Positions 14,578 through 25,092 of a DNA stretch of 64,000 nucleotides are shown here, piece after piece. Each line of letters starts with the position of its first letter. Within the stretch, counting starts at the first letter, position 1. The DNA is from Glaciecola sp047250385 (GTDB lineage Bacteria; Pseudomonadota; Gammaproteobacteria; Enterobacterales; Alteromonadaceae), in contig NZ_JBLBVM010000050.1 in NCBI RefSeq assembly GCF_047250385.1, positions 62,001 through 126,000 on the forward strand. The letters run 5' to 3'. Both the position numbers and the translations under genes were made by a program. The notes beneath the pieces were generated by a model. It worked only from the letters and a program-made list of their open reading frames with translations, searched no databases and had not been told where the DNA came from.

Positions 14578-16662
14578 CTACCCCCCAAACCTAACCCTAA
14601 CCCCACCATTCACAATAAACCCATCATTCCTCGACCAAATATCCGTCGTCCACTGCCCACTCGCAGCCCTATTCGGCAACAACAACGGATGCTCATCAGT
14701 CTGCTTAACATCCAACAAGTTTTCCAAATTAATAAAATAGCTGATGCGTCCAATCGTAATCTCGCCCATCAAACCAAGATGCCAGTAGGGGTTCGAACGT
14801 TCAACATAAGGGTTATTGTTGAGTCTTTGTGTGCCTGTGTAATACGCTTCAAAACCGGCTCTGAAGTTACCATGCTGCTCCCACATTGCGACAAAGCCAG
14901 CGGAGTGTTTCGGGGTGAGTGCAATTTCTCGCTTGCCCGCTTCTAATGGCGATTCTTCTGTGGCATCCAAATATAAATAACTGGCCGTGAGCTTTACATC
15001 GCGCCAGTAATAGCGCAAAAGGATCTCTGAACCGCGAATGTTGCTAGCGCCTTCTGAGTTGACCAACCTGACTCTATCTAAGTTGCCGTCGTTGTTCGAT
15101 GCAAAGGCTTCTAGTTCGGTCACGTTGTCGACCTTCGAGCCAAACAGGGTAAGGCTGGTTTCAATATTGTCGAAGGTGTAGGTGAAATCCAGTGAGGCTG
15201 TTTCTGCCTGTTCTTCTTGCAAGTTCTGAATCGATTCAAGCCTTGATAAACCAGCGGCTTCGATGTCTTCAACAAAAGGCGTGGGCGCGAAAAAGCCATG
15301 TGCGTACGAGCCACGAACGGTTAAACCACCAGGGCGATACAATACCGACACGCGTGGGCTAAACTGCGTGCCAAATTCGTTATGACTGTCTAAACGTGCG
15401 CTATACGAGGTCGTGATTTCGTCGGTGAGGGTGTAATCTAGTTGTGCAAAAAGCCCTGGTACTTCATAACTGTAATCGAAGCTTGGGTAGGTATCTGATT
15501 CGTACACATCCGATTGGTAGGCTAGGCCCATCACCCAATCAGTCTTATCGCTGTAGCCTGAAACACTGGTTTCAAGCAGATAGCTTTCATGCTGATCATC
15601 TTCCGCTATATCGCCATAGCTGTGTTGATGCTCTTGCAACATCATCGATGCGCGGGTGCTAAAGGTCATGTTATCAAAGACAGGCTTTTTGAACACAAAA
15701 CCGCTGTCAACGCGCTGTGAATCTTGTGCGTTTACGAATGGGTTTCCGTCAGCCACGGTGCGACCCGGCAGTGTGCCGCCAGTGCGGTTCTCACGCATGA
15801 ACCCAGCGGTTGCATACATCGTTTCTCCGTTTTCACCTTCCCAAAATAAACGTGGGCGAGCGGTGTATCGTTCGTATCCTGCTAAGTCAATCCATCCGTC
15901 GTTATCTATGTCTTCGGTTTTTTGATGGTGAGCACCTGCGGTAATCGAACCTTTTAAGTTACTGCTAAGTGGAGCTTCAACATAAGTCGTGAGATCCTGC
16001 CCATTGCGCGTGGTGAAATTCACTAGGGCTTCACCTTGGAATTTATCACTCGGCGCCCTCGACACAAGGTTGATCACTCCACCCAGCGCTGAGCCACCGT
16101 AAAGCGATGACGCTGAACCCTTTATTATTTCGACACGCCCAAGATCGGTAGGTGGAATTTGTAGCAAACCGATTGAACCCGCTTGATTACCATAAAGCGG
16201 CAAACCATCTGACAGTAATTGTGTGTATCGTCCAAACATGCCTTGAAGGCGAATGTTTGCACTGCCTAGTGCGGGAGAGGTTGTTTGCACTCGCACGCCG
16301 CCCGTTTCTGCCACCAGCATGGAAATATTTCCGGGCCTCATAGCTGCTTTTTCTTCTATTTCTTCTCGGTTAATCAGTTCAACGCGAATAGGCTGCTCGT
16401 CGGCGATACGTCCTGAGCGTGTTGCCTGTACTACTATTTTTTCTACTTGGTCGTCGTGATGATGTTCGTCTTCGTGTTCGTCGTTGTGGTCGCCTTTGTG
16501 TTCGTCCTTGTGCCCCTCTTTGTGCTCGTCTTTGTGCCCGTTTTTGTTCTCGGCGCTAGTCACGGTAGAAGTGCCGTTACTTGTCGCTGCTGAGCTCTCG
16601 ACGCTGAAAGCAACAAAGCTAAGACTGATAAACATTAAAGTTGAGGATAATAAATAAGGCAT
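14578..16662 (-). CDS. TonB-dependent receptor with His-rich N-terminus
   Basis: The 694-residue outer-membrane receptor has a signal peptide (MPYLLSSTLMFISLSFVAFS), then a stretch of about 34 residues rich in His/Asp/Glu/Lys (repeats of GHKDEHKE type, encoded near 16452-16553), a TonB-box-like VEKIVVQATRSGR, a plug domain and a C-terminal beta-barrel. The His-rich tract suggests binding of zinc, copper or nickel ions, as in zinc receptors of the ZnuD type; the substrate is inference. ATG 16662 gives the signal peptide directly; the frame extends open to 16779. It is divergent from piuA. Confidence 0.85.
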   Translation of the reverse strand: MPYLLSSTLMFISLSFVAFSVESSAATSNGTSTVTSAENKNGHKDEHKEGHKDEHKGDHNDEHEDEHHHDDQVEKIVVQATRSGRIADEQPIRVELINREEIEEKAAMRPGNISMLVAETGGVRVQTTSPALGSANIRLQGMFGRYTQLLSDGLPLYGNQAGSIGLLQIPPTDLGRVEIIKGSASSLYGGSALGGVINLVSRAPSDKFQGEALVNFTTRNGQDLTTYVEAPLSSNLKGSITAGAHHQKTEDIDNDGWIDLAGYERYTARPRLFWEGENGETMYATAGFMRENRTGGTLPGRTVADGNPFVNAQDSQRVDSGFVFKKPVFDNMTFSTRASMMLQEHQHSYGDIAEDDQHESYLLETSVSGYSDKTDWVMGLAYQSDVYESDTYPSFDYSYEVPGLFAQLDYTLTDEITTSYSARLDSHNEFGTQFSPRVSVLYRPGGLTVRGSYAHGFFAPTPFVEDIEAAGLSRLESIQNLQEEQAETASLDFTYTFDNIETSLTLFGSKVDNVTELEAFASNNDGNLDRVRLVNSEGASNIRGSEILLRYYWRDVKLTASYLYLDATEESPLEAGKREIALTPKHSAGFVAMWEQHGNFRAGFEAYYTGTQRLNNNPYVERSNPYWHLGLMGEITIGRISYFINLENLLDVKQTDEHPLLLPNRAASGQWTTDIWSRNDGFIVNGGVRVRFGG

Positions 16663-16843
16663 ATTTGATTTCTTATAAAACTGAAGAATGAGAAGGATTA
16701 GCTGAAGTATAAAGCTTAACGTAACTCTAAGGTCAAGACGAGTGTTAGCGAAATAAACAAATCTACAACTTACTCGCAAACATTATCAGGCAATCAAAGC
16801 AAATATAAATGTAATAACTGAAACCTCCCCTCCCACCAATCTA

Positions 16844-16864
16844 ATTGAGAATCATTATCATTTG
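16844..16864 (+). promoter_or_regulatory. Fur box upstream of the siderophore receptor
   Basis: ATTGAGAATCATTATCATTTG matches the Fur consensus GATAATGATAATCATTATC well, with adjacent hexamers GAGAAT, CATTAT, CATTTG. It lies about 80 bp before the receptor start, so the piuA-piuC pair should be repressed by iron-loaded Fur. The divergent receptor is about 180 bp away and may also respond. Confidence 0.8.
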
Positions 16865-16944
16865 TATTTACAAATCAAAATAAAGTCTTTATCATCCCCA
16901 AACTTCACCACTTAACAATAATCAAAAAAGGAAAAGTGCTTACT

Positions 16945-19248
16945 ATGTCTACTCCTCACAACAAGGCTTCAAGCCTTGGTTCTCATGCTTTACTCACCAC
17001 CTTAGCTCTCACCATGGGCCAGGCTTATGCTGCTGACGCTCCGGAAAATTGCGATACAGCCGACAAAGAATGTGACACTCAAGTCATCGAGTTAATTAAA
17101 GTGCACGGTGTTCGCTACTCCATCTATGATGTGAAAAAATCTGGCGATGTACGCCGACTCGCTGATCTTGTCGATACGCCACAAACCATCACAGTATTAA
17201 CCAAAGACCAAATTGAAGAGTCGGGTAAAACCGATTTAAAAGAAATTTTAGCGGCGCAAGCTGGTGTGACTTTGGGAACAGGTGAGAATGGAAACGCCTT
17301 TGGCGACCGCTACATTATACGTGGTCACGAAGCCCGCTCAGATGTGTTTGTTGATGGTTTGCGTGATCCAGGCATGACCACTCGTGAAAGCTTCGCTACT
17401 GAACAAGTTGAAATTACGAAAGGCCCAAGCTCTACTTTCGCTGGCCGTGGTTCGTCCGGTGGTGCCGTGAATAGCATCACTAAAAAAGCCTCAACCGCTT
17501 ATGATTTTGGGCGCGTTGATGCAAGCATAGGCACGGATAATCATCACCGACTGGTACTCGACTACAACACACCATTAACCGAAAACTTTGCTACTCGCAT
17601 CAATGTACTTAGCACTGAAGAAGATGCGCCAAACCGTGATGGTATTAGCCGCAGCAGACAAGGCCTTCTATTATCCGGCTTGTATGACAATATTGATGAC
17701 CTGCGTGTATACACCGATTTTTACTATTTAAAAGCTGAAGACACGCCTGATTTAGGTAGCTATTTTGATAGCGCATCTCGAAAGCCCGTGAAGGACATTC
17801 CTGTTTACGCGCAAGACGAGGACTTCTTAGATTCCGACGTAGTTGCCCTTACTCTTCGAACCGAATATGACATTAGCGATTCGCTTAAATTCTTCAATTC
17901 AACGCGATATGGGGAAACCAGTAACGGCTATCTATCGACAGGCGCGAGAGGAACCGTTCGGGCCGATGAAGACCCATTCGCACCGGGTGCTGACACTATC
18001 TCCTTGAGCACTCATCAGGGTTGGCAAGAAGTTGAATACTTCGCCACGCAGTTCAACTTAATTTGGGAAGTCAGCACGGGTAGCATTGACCATAAGCTTC
18101 TTTTCGGTCTCGAATTTACCGATGAAGAGGTAGATAACGGCGTTTACAACATCGCATATAACAACGATACAAACTGTTTTACTTCCGGCAGACGAGGCGT
18201 AAGTCCAGCTTACTGTCTTATAAATGCGCAGGGCGAGGTGTATCAGAATGCCAGCAACATCATTGGGCGAACATTTGAGAAAGGTGACTCGGATGCTTTA
18301 TTCTCAGCGCAAACGCTTGCAGCCTATGTGATGGATACAGCTACAATCAATGATCATTGGCAGGTATTTTTTGGCCTTCGCCAAGACACTATCGATTACA
18401 GCAATGACGTTGTCAGCAGAGGAAGCGAGCTCGACTATGCTTACAAAGATGACTTCTACAATGGCCATCTTGGTGTGGTTTACAGTATCACCGACGACGC
18501 CAATGTATACGCTACCTACTCCACAGCAACCAACATCAATGGGGGTGAATCCGATTTAGGTGCGAACTGTGGCTACGGTGGTTTATGTGGCGATCCTGAT
18601 CAAGCCGCAATGGCCGATCCTGAAACTGTAGAGAACATTGAATTTGGAACGAAATGGTCAGTTTTGGATGAGAAGCTCTTCATTGCCGCAGCGTGGTTTC
18701 AACTGACTAAATACGATGTGATGGAAAGTGTGGGTGATGCATATTCAACATTAGGCACATTAAACACAGGCAAAAACCGTGTCGATGGTATAGAGCTAGC
18801 TATGAACGGTAATATTACCGAGCAACTCAGCGTGCAAATAAGCGCTGCCAAAATGAACTCTGAGGTATTGGATTCAGTTGAACAAAGCAATGTAGGGCTA
18901 GAGTTAAGTAACTTCGCTGGCGACAGTTTGTATATGCAATTACGCTATCAGCTAAACGATAAATTTGCCTTCGGTGGCGACTTTACCCATAAAGGCGAGA
19001 TGTATGGTGGGCAACCCGACACAGCGGCTTCCTACGATTCAACAAATTCACAATACAGCATTGTTGTGCCAAGCTACAACGTGGTGAATTTATTTGCGAA
19101 CTATACTGTATCTGAAAGCACTACCCTTCGTTTGAACCTTGGCAATGTGACAGATACAGAGTACTGGACTGCTGCCTATCGCTCGGGAGCCTTTATGTAT
19201 TTAGGCGACGCGCGTTCTGCTAAGGCGACACTAACTTATGAATTTTAA
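16945..19248 (+). CDS. piuA: TonB-dependent siderophore receptor, Fiu/PiuA-like
   Basis: The 767-residue outer-membrane receptor has a signal peptide ending ...GQAYA, then a plug domain (DTPQTITVLTKDQIEESG and RDVF-like DVFVDGLRDPG segments typical of siderophore receptors) and a 22-strand barrel ending in ...LTYEF with terminal aromatic Phe. Catecholate siderophore uptake is the likely role because piuC, the usual partner, follows 44 nt downstream. ATG 16945 is preferred over GTG 16936, which sits only 3 nt from the AAAGGA. A Fur box is upstream. Confidence 0.85.
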   Translation: MSTPHNKASSLGSHALLTTLALTMGQAYAADAPENCDTADKECDTQVIELIKVHGVRYSIYDVKKSGDVRRLADLVDTPQTITVLTKDQIEESGKTDLKEILAAQAGVTLGTGENGNAFGDRYIIRGHEARSDVFVDGLRDPGMTTRESFATEQVEITKGPSSTFAGRGSSGGAVNSITKKASTAYDFGRVDASIGTDNHHRLVLDYNTPLTENFATRINVLSTEEDAPNRDGISRSRQGLLLSGLYDNIDDLRVYTDFYYLKAEDTPDLGSYFDSASRKPVKDIPVYAQDEDFLDSDVVALTLRTEYDISDSLKFFNSTRYGETSNGYLSTGARGTVRADEDPFAPGADTISLSTHQGWQEVEYFATQFNLIWEVSTGSIDHKLLFGLEFTDEEVDNGVYNIAYNNDTNCFTSGRRGVSPAYCLINAQGEVYQNASNIIGRTFEKGDSDALFSAQTLAAYVMDTATINDHWQVFFGLRQDTIDYSNDVVSRGSELDYAYKDDFYNGHLGVVYSITDDANVYATYSTATNINGGESDLGANCGYGGLCGDPDQAAMADPETVENIEFGTKWSVLDEKLFIAAAWFQLTKYDVMESVGDAYSTLGTLNTGKNRVDGIELAMNGNITEQLSVQISAAKMNSEVLDSVEQSNVGLELSNFAGDSLYMQLRYQLNDKFAFGGDFTHKGEMYGGQPDTAASYDSTNSQYSIVVPSYNVVNLFANYTVSESTTLRLNLGNVTDTEYWTAAYRSGAFMYLGDARSAKATLTYEF

Positions 19249-19292
19249 ACTGAATTCGTAATTTTTCATTTCTTAAAAAAGGAGCTATTCAA

Positions 19293-19973
19293 ATGGTCTT
19301 GATCGAACAATTGCTAAGTAAACAAGAAGTACGTGAATATCGGCAAACGCTCGATCAAGTCCCTTGGAATGACGGCAAAGGAACTGCCATGGGAATGGCC
19401 GCATCGGTAAAGCAAAATGGCCAAGCTGATGCTAATAATGAAGAAGTGATCAACTTAACTAACCGGCTGCTGGCTAAGTTTGGAAATACACCTAAACTTA
19501 TTTCAGCAGCACTGCCACATCGCATTTTTCCGCCTTGTTTTAATCGTTATTTACAAGGCGAAACCTATGGCTTTCATGTCGATGCCGCCATAATGCGCAT
19601 GCCAAATAGTAATGAGGTTTTACGCTCAGATATGTCGATGACCACATTTTTGTCCGAAAAGGATGAATATGAAGGTGGTGAACTTGTGATCCAAACAGAA
19701 TCAGGTGAACAACGCATCAAGCTAAATGCTGGTGATGCTGTGCTTTATCCTTCCAGTACACTGCACCAAGTAACACCTGTCACCAAAGGCATAAGAGTCG
19801 CCGCGATTACATGGATGCAAAGCTTAGTGCCCGACGCCCACATGCGCGAAACGCTCTTCTCACTTGACCAAAGCATCCAAGCACTCTTAGCAAATCCAGC
19901 TGTCACAAGAGAAGAACTGGACCGCTTGCATCATGTTTATCATAATTTGATACGGCAGCAATCGCAGGTGTAA
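19293..19973 (+). CDS. piuC: Fe(II)/2-oxoglutarate-type PKHD hydroxylase PiuC
   Basis: The 226-residue protein has the PKHD hydroxylase core: iron ligands in FHVDAA (HxD) and TLHQV (distal His), and the co-substrate Arg in GIRVAAI. Full family length. PiuC/YbiX proteins accompany catecholate siderophore receptors and are iron-regulated; the substrate is not established. AAAGGAG precedes the ATG by 9 nt, and the gene follows piuA within 44 nt, so one Fur-controlled operon is expected. Confidence 0.9.
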   Translation: MVLIEQLLSKQEVREYRQTLDQVPWNDGKGTAMGMAASVKQNGQADANNEEVINLTNRLLAKFGNTPKLISAALPHRIFPPCFNRYLQGETYGFHVDAAIMRMPNSNEVLRSDMSMTTFLSEKDEYEGGELVIQTESGEQRIKLNAGDAVLYPSSTLHQVTPVTKGIRVAAITWMQSLVPDAHMRETLFSLDQSIQALLANPAVTREELDRLHHVYHNLIRQQSQV

Positions 19974-20125
19974 AGAGAGTATTGGATTTTAAAACACACC
20001 TCCAAAAACTCAACACAGCAACAAAAAAGTAAACTAAAATTAACTTTTAAAACCCTACGTCAGTAAAACAAACGCTAGGTAAAGTTGTGAAAAGTATCAG
20101 TGTGAATGATTTCAATTCACTTCCT

Positions 20126-23100
20126 TTACCTAAACTCCGGGCATTCTGATTCTGGCAAAATATGATTTAAACACCCTTCAGCTCGGCTCAGAGGTGAGAA
20201 CCGATTAAGATTACTCTCTGCTCGTTGAATCCATTTTTGTGGCGAGCCTTTTGGATTATCCCAAACTAAAGTGCCGTTCAATGAACTTGAAATTACAGTG
20301 CTACCGTTCTTAGAAAACGCAACACCCGAAACTTGCAATTTATGACCACCATAAGCCGTTATAAAACTGCCTGTTTCAGTGTTGAGCAGAAATATGTTTG
20401 AGGGGTTTGGCAAGACTGCGAAGGTTTTACCATCTGCTGATACCCAAGGACGAGGGTTTGAAGAGAGGCCTTCCCATATTAGTTTGGGTTCGCGTGGGTT
20501 CTTTACTAACCAGAGTGAACGCTCTCTCATGCCAGAGGCTGAAAACAACAATCCTTTCGAACGGTCTAAAGTAAGCATTGTACCTATGTTCTTTTGTGCC
20601 TTATCTTTAGAATAAAGCACCTCCCCCTCTAAGTTGACGGTAATAATGTCTCCTCGTTCTGTTATACCTAGCACCGTCTTATCATCTAAATATACAGCGC
20701 TTCTAAATCTTTGTTTTACTATTTCTTTAAGCGGACGAACAGACATTTTGGCTTGCTCTTCTCTGCGCTTACTCAGCTTAGATAGTTTCTCCTCTCTTTC
20801 TTCATCTTCCAAGGTATTATCTGACATCAATGCATCATACTCAGATGAATCTAATAGACTGATATAACTTGATAAGTGGACGACAACAGGGCCTTTGTTA
20901 CTGAGAGATGACACCATTAAATACTCTCCAGACGGAGACCAACTCAAAGACGTAAGCGCTTTACTTCTGCTCTCTACTGGACTCATCGTATCAAGTGAAT
21001 TTTGAATCAAGTCCCAAACAAATAAATATCCATCTAATGTGCCAATCGCTAACTTTGTAGCATCATCCCGAAGACTATATCCGAAAACTGTTTCTCCAAT
21101 TAGCATATTCGTATTTTCGGTTTGCGCATCTAAAATACCGGTCAGCGTTGCAACTAACTCACCAGTTTTTGTCGATCTGCGTTCGATAACTCCGATACTA
21201 GCCATCACAACAAATATTGCATCGGCTTTGTCCGAAAGTATCAGTAAATCAGGAGATGCGGGCAAATCATCTACGACTTTAAGCACTGATAAATCAGAGT
21301 TGTCGAGTATCGAAAGGGCCTTGTTTTCACGGTCCAAAGATACGATTGTGTGTCCGCTGGGGCTACTATAGATTTCTTGTCCTCCAGGCAAGTCGGTACT
21401 TAGTTTTGAGTCAATTGGAGCGTCAATTTGGACAATACGGATAATAGACATGTTATCGGCTACCATTAGCGATATATTGTCAGGTCCGAATCGGACGTTA
21501 CGCCCATCTATTCGACCTTGAGTCATCCGTTTTATATAGCCACTTCTTTCACGTGCATCTGGCAACATAAAATCAATGACTGGCCATAAATCTAAAGTAC
21601 CCATTAGATTCTGATACTGCCATATCCGAATTTTTCCCATTACGTCCAAGCCCATTAAGGAAGAGCCATCTGGAGAAAATGCGACTTGAGTAACATTATC
21701 GTCTAGCCCGTTAAGGATTTGTGGTTCAGAGTCCGATAGCAAATCCATATAGGCAAGGCCACCTCCGTCAACTGAGGATACCATTATCTGATTAGCTTCT
21801 GTGTCAAAAGCGATATCAGATATTTTTCCTGCTAGAATAGCATTTCGATAAATGTACTTTCGAGTTTCAAAATTGACTATTTGCAAATAACCATCCTCAT
21901 AGCCAATTGCTAATTTTGATTTCACCAATGATGTTGCCGTTATATTAGCGTCTCTACCAAAAGAAAAACGTCCTTCGCCCGTGATTAAATCGAACACTAG
22001 AACACTTGTATCATTTACTATGGCGACTAGATTCAGCTTATTGTTAACGTAAAGAGTTTTGATTTCATCATGGTCGAAGCTATTTTCCAAGGGTGCACTC
22101 AGGCCAACGGTTGCCAATGATTTAGCCGTTTTCAGGTCAAACGTTTCAAGGATGTTATTGGGGTGTAACACATGTTGAAGTGAGCTAGAAGGGTTTGAGT
22201 GAGCAAGAAAAGCATCGCTGTCAGGAGCTTGTGTTAGTTTGATTTCGGTTCCGATTTCCGGTGAAGAAATTTTGCGGCTAACGTAATTGCATCCCTCCTT
22301 GCAGGGTATCAGTATCAAATCTTGCTCCGGTAAACCACGGAGTATATCGTCTTCATTTTTACTCAAAAGTACAGGTGATTGCTCAAGCCATCGACCCTTT
22401 TCTAACTTGTAACGATACAAAGCACCGCTGTCTTCAAAGACTAAATGCTCATTATTATTTGATACAACAACGTTTTGAAATTTATTATGTTCCCATGGGA
22501 TTTCTTGAACTGTTCTATTGTTTAGTAAGGCAGAGGTCATTGCGAACATTGTTAAGGGAACAACAGGCCGAGATTCCATGTCCTCTGACTTTGGTAAGCC
22601 CTGCAGTGAGATCTGTAAAGCTGCTCCTTGCGAATCGGTACCTTTTAGCTTATCCATAGATGCCGTTGCTAAGAATCGACTTTCTGTGGTCTGCGCTGCA
22701 ATTCGTTGCTCAACTGCTTTTTCTTTTTGAACGTAAGCAAAGATACCAGTTGCCACCGAGGCAATCGTTAACAAAGCTAATCCGGTCAGCCATTTTCGTA
22801 AATTTTTTGCCTTCAAACGTGCCTGTTCGAGCTGGTATGCTTTATCCCGCTGCGTCAAATCACCTAATGGCACACCTAAAATCCCCGCAATAATTTTAAG
22901 CAGCATTAAATGTATTTGTTGTTGGTAAGAATCTACTTTTTTTGCTATCTCTTTATTATTTAGCTCAGAGTTTTTCTTCAAATATTCACGATAAGCAGCT
23001 GGTGTCGTAAAACCTTGCTCTGGCTTGCCGTTATTATTTATTCTAAAGTCTGCGGCGATCGGCTCTGCATACTTCTTGGTGGGGTTTCCATTTTGATCAT

Positions 23101-23572
23101 ATTCGAATTGTAACGGAAGTGGAAAACACTCATCTTCTTTGCTAAAACCCAAGCTAGTTTTGCTTTCATCCCAACTGGTATTTGGTTCACCATCAATCAT
23201 TGCAGCGATAATGCGCTCAGAACCACCTATCTTCTTAAAGTAATCAATTTCATCGGCAACATAAGTGGAAGCAACGGCCCTAGGTGAGCACAGCACTACT
23301 AGCAAATTGGTTTGTTCTAAAGCACTTACAATGGAAGTACCTAAATCAGCATGCGCTGGTAACTCTTCTTCGTCACGAAAAATAGGATAAATGCGTTCTG
23401 GAATGAGATCGCCACGACCGTTCTTTTGACCAACTAAATCTTTGGGGACTTCGTAAGTCTCAATTGCCTGATGTAACCATGTCGCCCATTGCCTGCCTTG
23501 CACTTTGTTATCAGCATGGCGGTAAGAAATGAAAGCATGGTATTTGAATTGCGTTGGATTACTTTCTTCCAT
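20126..23572 (-). CDS. TIR-domain/WD40-like membrane protein
   Basis: The 1148-residue protein starts with a TIR-like domain (10-135; FISYRHADNK, IFRDEEELPAHADLG, and VADEID with candidate catalytic E108). A linker and helical part follow, then one membrane helix (260-281). The rest, about 850 residues, has WD40/beta-propeller-like repeats (e.g. LMGLDVMGKIRIWQYQ, TVISSSLNGTLVWDN). The TIR part would be cytoplasmic and the propeller outside the membrane, if topology follows a single helix. TIR domains often hydrolyse NAD+ in bacterial immunity; a sensor-effector role is possible but not shown. It converges on piuC and is divergent from the alcohol dehydrogenase gene. Confidence 0.75.
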   Translation of the reverse strand: MEESNPTQFKYHAFISYRHADNKVQGRQWATWLHQAIETYEVPKDLVGQKNGRGDLIPERIYPIFRDEEELPAHADLGTSIVSALEQTNLLVVLCSPRAVASTYVADEIDYFKKIGGSERIIAAMIDGEPNTSWDESKTSLGFSKEDECFPLPLQFEYDQNGNPTKKYAEPIAADFRINNNGKPEQGFTTPAAYREYLKKNSELNNKEIAKKVDSYQQQIHLMLLKIIAGILGVPLGDLTQRDKAYQLEQARLKAKNLRKWLTGLALLTIASVATGIFAYVQKEKAVEQRIAAQTTESRFLATASMDKLKGTDSQGAALQISLQGLPKSEDMESRPVVPLTMFAMTSALLNNRTVQEIPWEHNKFQNVVVSNNNEHLVFEDSGALYRYKLEKGRWLEQSPVLLSKNEDDILRGLPEQDLILIPCKEGCNYVSRKISSPEIGTEIKLTQAPDSDAFLAHSNPSSSLQHVLHPNNILETFDLKTAKSLATVGLSAPLENSFDHDEIKTLYVNNKLNLVAIVNDTSVLVFDLITGEGRFSFGRDANITATSLVKSKLAIGYEDGYLQIVNFETRKYIYRNAILAGKISDIAFDTEANQIMVSSVDGGGLAYMDLLSDSEPQILNGLDDNVTQVAFSPDGSSLMGLDVMGKIRIWQYQNLMGTLDLWPVIDFMLPDARERSGYIKRMTQGRIDGRNVRFGPDNISLMVADNMSIIRIVQIDAPIDSKLSTDLPGGQEIYSSPSGHTIVSLDRENKALSILDNSDLSVLKVVDDLPASPDLLILSDKADAIFVVMASIGVIERRSTKTGELVATLTGILDAQTENTNMLIGETVFGYSLRDDATKLAIGTLDGYLFVWDLIQNSLDTMSPVESRSKALTSLSWSPSGEYLMVSSLSNKGPVVVHLSSYISLLDSSEYDALMSDNTLEDEEREEKLSKLSKRREEQAKMSVRPLKEIVKQRFRSAVYLDDKTVLGITERGDIITVNLEGEVLYSKDKAQKNIGTMLTLDRSKGLLFSASGMRERSLWLVKNPREPKLIWEGLSSNPRPWVSADGKTFAVLPNPSNIFLLNTETGSFITAYGGHKLQVSGVAFSKNGSTVISSSLNGTLVWDNPKGSPQKWIQRAESNLNRFSPLSRAEGCLNHILPESECPEFR

Positions 23573-23814
23573 GATAAATCGATTTTCCCATTATTTAAGA
23601 GTTTTCCAGTCGCTTGATTTAAGCGTTTGATAACTCAGACTATCAGAAGTAAATATCTTTTAAAACATAACGATACTGTATCGCTTTACATCGCTAACCA
23701 AAGCATTCAAGCTCTACTAGCAAATTAAACCATCACAAACAAAAAATTGGTCCGCTTGCATTACGTTTGTTACAACTAAATATGTCTACTTTGCCGAGTA
23801 TAAGAGGAGCGTTT

Positions 23815-25092
23815 ATGACACCTTTCATTTTCTCCAGCACTAAATCAATTATTAGTGAGATAGGTGGCACTGCAAAAATCACGGAACTATGCCGTTCGTT
23901 GAACATAACGAGACCTCTTATCATTACCGATAAAGGAATTGTTGAAAATGGTCTGGTCGCGGCCATCACAAACGTGTTCAATGCCACACAAATGCAATAT
24001 TGGTGTTTTGACAAGGTTGTTGCCGATCCGCCAGAAGCTATTGTTCTTGATGCCGTGGAATATGCAAAACAAGCGAAAGTAGACGGTGTCATTGGCTTAG
24101 GTGGAGGAAGTTCACTGGATACCGCAAAACTAGTTGCGTTGTTATCCAACACAGAAGAAAGCCTTGCGGATATTTATGGCGTCGATAAAGTGCAGGGAAA
24201 ACGACTGCCTTTAATTCTCATTCCAAGTACAGCTGGCACAGGCTCTGAAGTTACGCCAATTGCTATAGTGACCACGGGCGACACTACAAAAGCCGGCATC
24301 GTTTCAAAAGAACTTTTACCTGATATTGCCCTACTCGATGCGAGCTTAACCCTTAGCTTGCCAGCACCTATCACCGCCGCCACTGGCATTGATGCGATGG
24401 TACATGCCATTGAAGCCTATACCAGTAAAATTAAGAAAAACATGATGTCGGATATGCTGGCAATACATGCCTTGCAATTGCTTTCCCAGAACATTGTCGA
24501 GGCGACTGTAAATGGTGATAACCTTGAAGCACGCCAAGCGATGTTGCTAGGTTCCTGCATGGCTGGCCAAGCGTTTGCGAATGCGCCAGTTGCCGCGGTT
24601 CATGCCTTAGCCTATCCCTTGGGCGGACAATTTCATATTCCGCATGGCTTAAGCAATGCTTTGGTTTTACCTCATGTCATGAACTTCAATATCAGTCATT
24701 GTGCTGATTTATATGCACAGCTCGCTCCTCATATTATGCATAACGACATACCAGATAAGGATGAGGATGCTAAGCTCACTGCAAAACGACTAGTTCGCTA
24801 TTTACAGAGCTTAATTAAACAACTCAATTTGCCTCAATCATTGGCAGGGCTGGGTATTGAAGAAAAGCACATCAACTCCTTAGCCAACGATGCACTTGAG
24901 CAACAGCGCTTACTAGTGAATAACCCGAAACCAGTGTCACTGGATGATGCGAAGCGATTGTATCTCGATGCCCTGATTGGCGAGAATGGTGGCGAGAATA
25001 GTGGCGAGATTGGTGACGAGCTCAATAAAAATCCACATAGCGAAGCAAATGAAGAAAAAATTGGAGGTCAAAATGCAGAACCAAATGACTAA
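23815..25092 (+). CDS. Iron-containing alcohol dehydrogenase
   Basis: The 425-residue protein is a group III (Fe-type) alcohol dehydrogenase: GLGGGSSLDTAK for NAD(P) binding, STAGTGSEVTPIA, and metal-ligand region GIDAMVHAIEAYTS plus AAVHALAYPLGG and FHIPHG. The C-terminus carries an unusual about 35-residue tail rich in Gly/Glu/Asn (GENGGENSGEIGDE). The start is ATG 23815 (MTPFIF), with AGAGGAG 6 nt upstream; the upstream TTG at 23767 is less likely. The thioesterase gene overlaps its end by 20 bp. Confidence 0.85.
   Translation: MTPFIFSSTKSIISEIGGTAKITELCRSLNITRPLIITDKGIVENGLVAAITNVFNATQMQYWCFDKVVADPPEAIVLDAVEYAKQAKVDGVIGLGGGSSLDTAKLVALLSNTEESLADIYGVDKVQGKRLPLILIPSTAGTGSEVTPIAIVTTGDTTKAGIVSKELLPDIALLDASLTLSLPAPITAATGIDAMVHAIEAYTSKIKKNMMSDMLAIHALQLLSQNIVEATVNGDNLEARQAMLLGSCMAGQAFANAPVAAVHALAYPLGGQFHIPHGLSNALVLPHVMNFNISHCADLYAQLAPHIMHNDIPDKDEDAKLTAKRLVRYLQSLIKQLNLPQSLAGLGIEEKHINSLANDALEQQRLLVNNPKPVSLDDAKRLYLDALIGENGGENSGEIGDELNKNPHSEANEEKIGGQNAEPND

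Noticed and set aside
24977..25072. N-terminal extension of the thioesterase
   Set aside because: It lies within the low-complexity tail of the alcohol dehydrogenase in another frame; the hotdog protein starts at 25073 with GGAGG.
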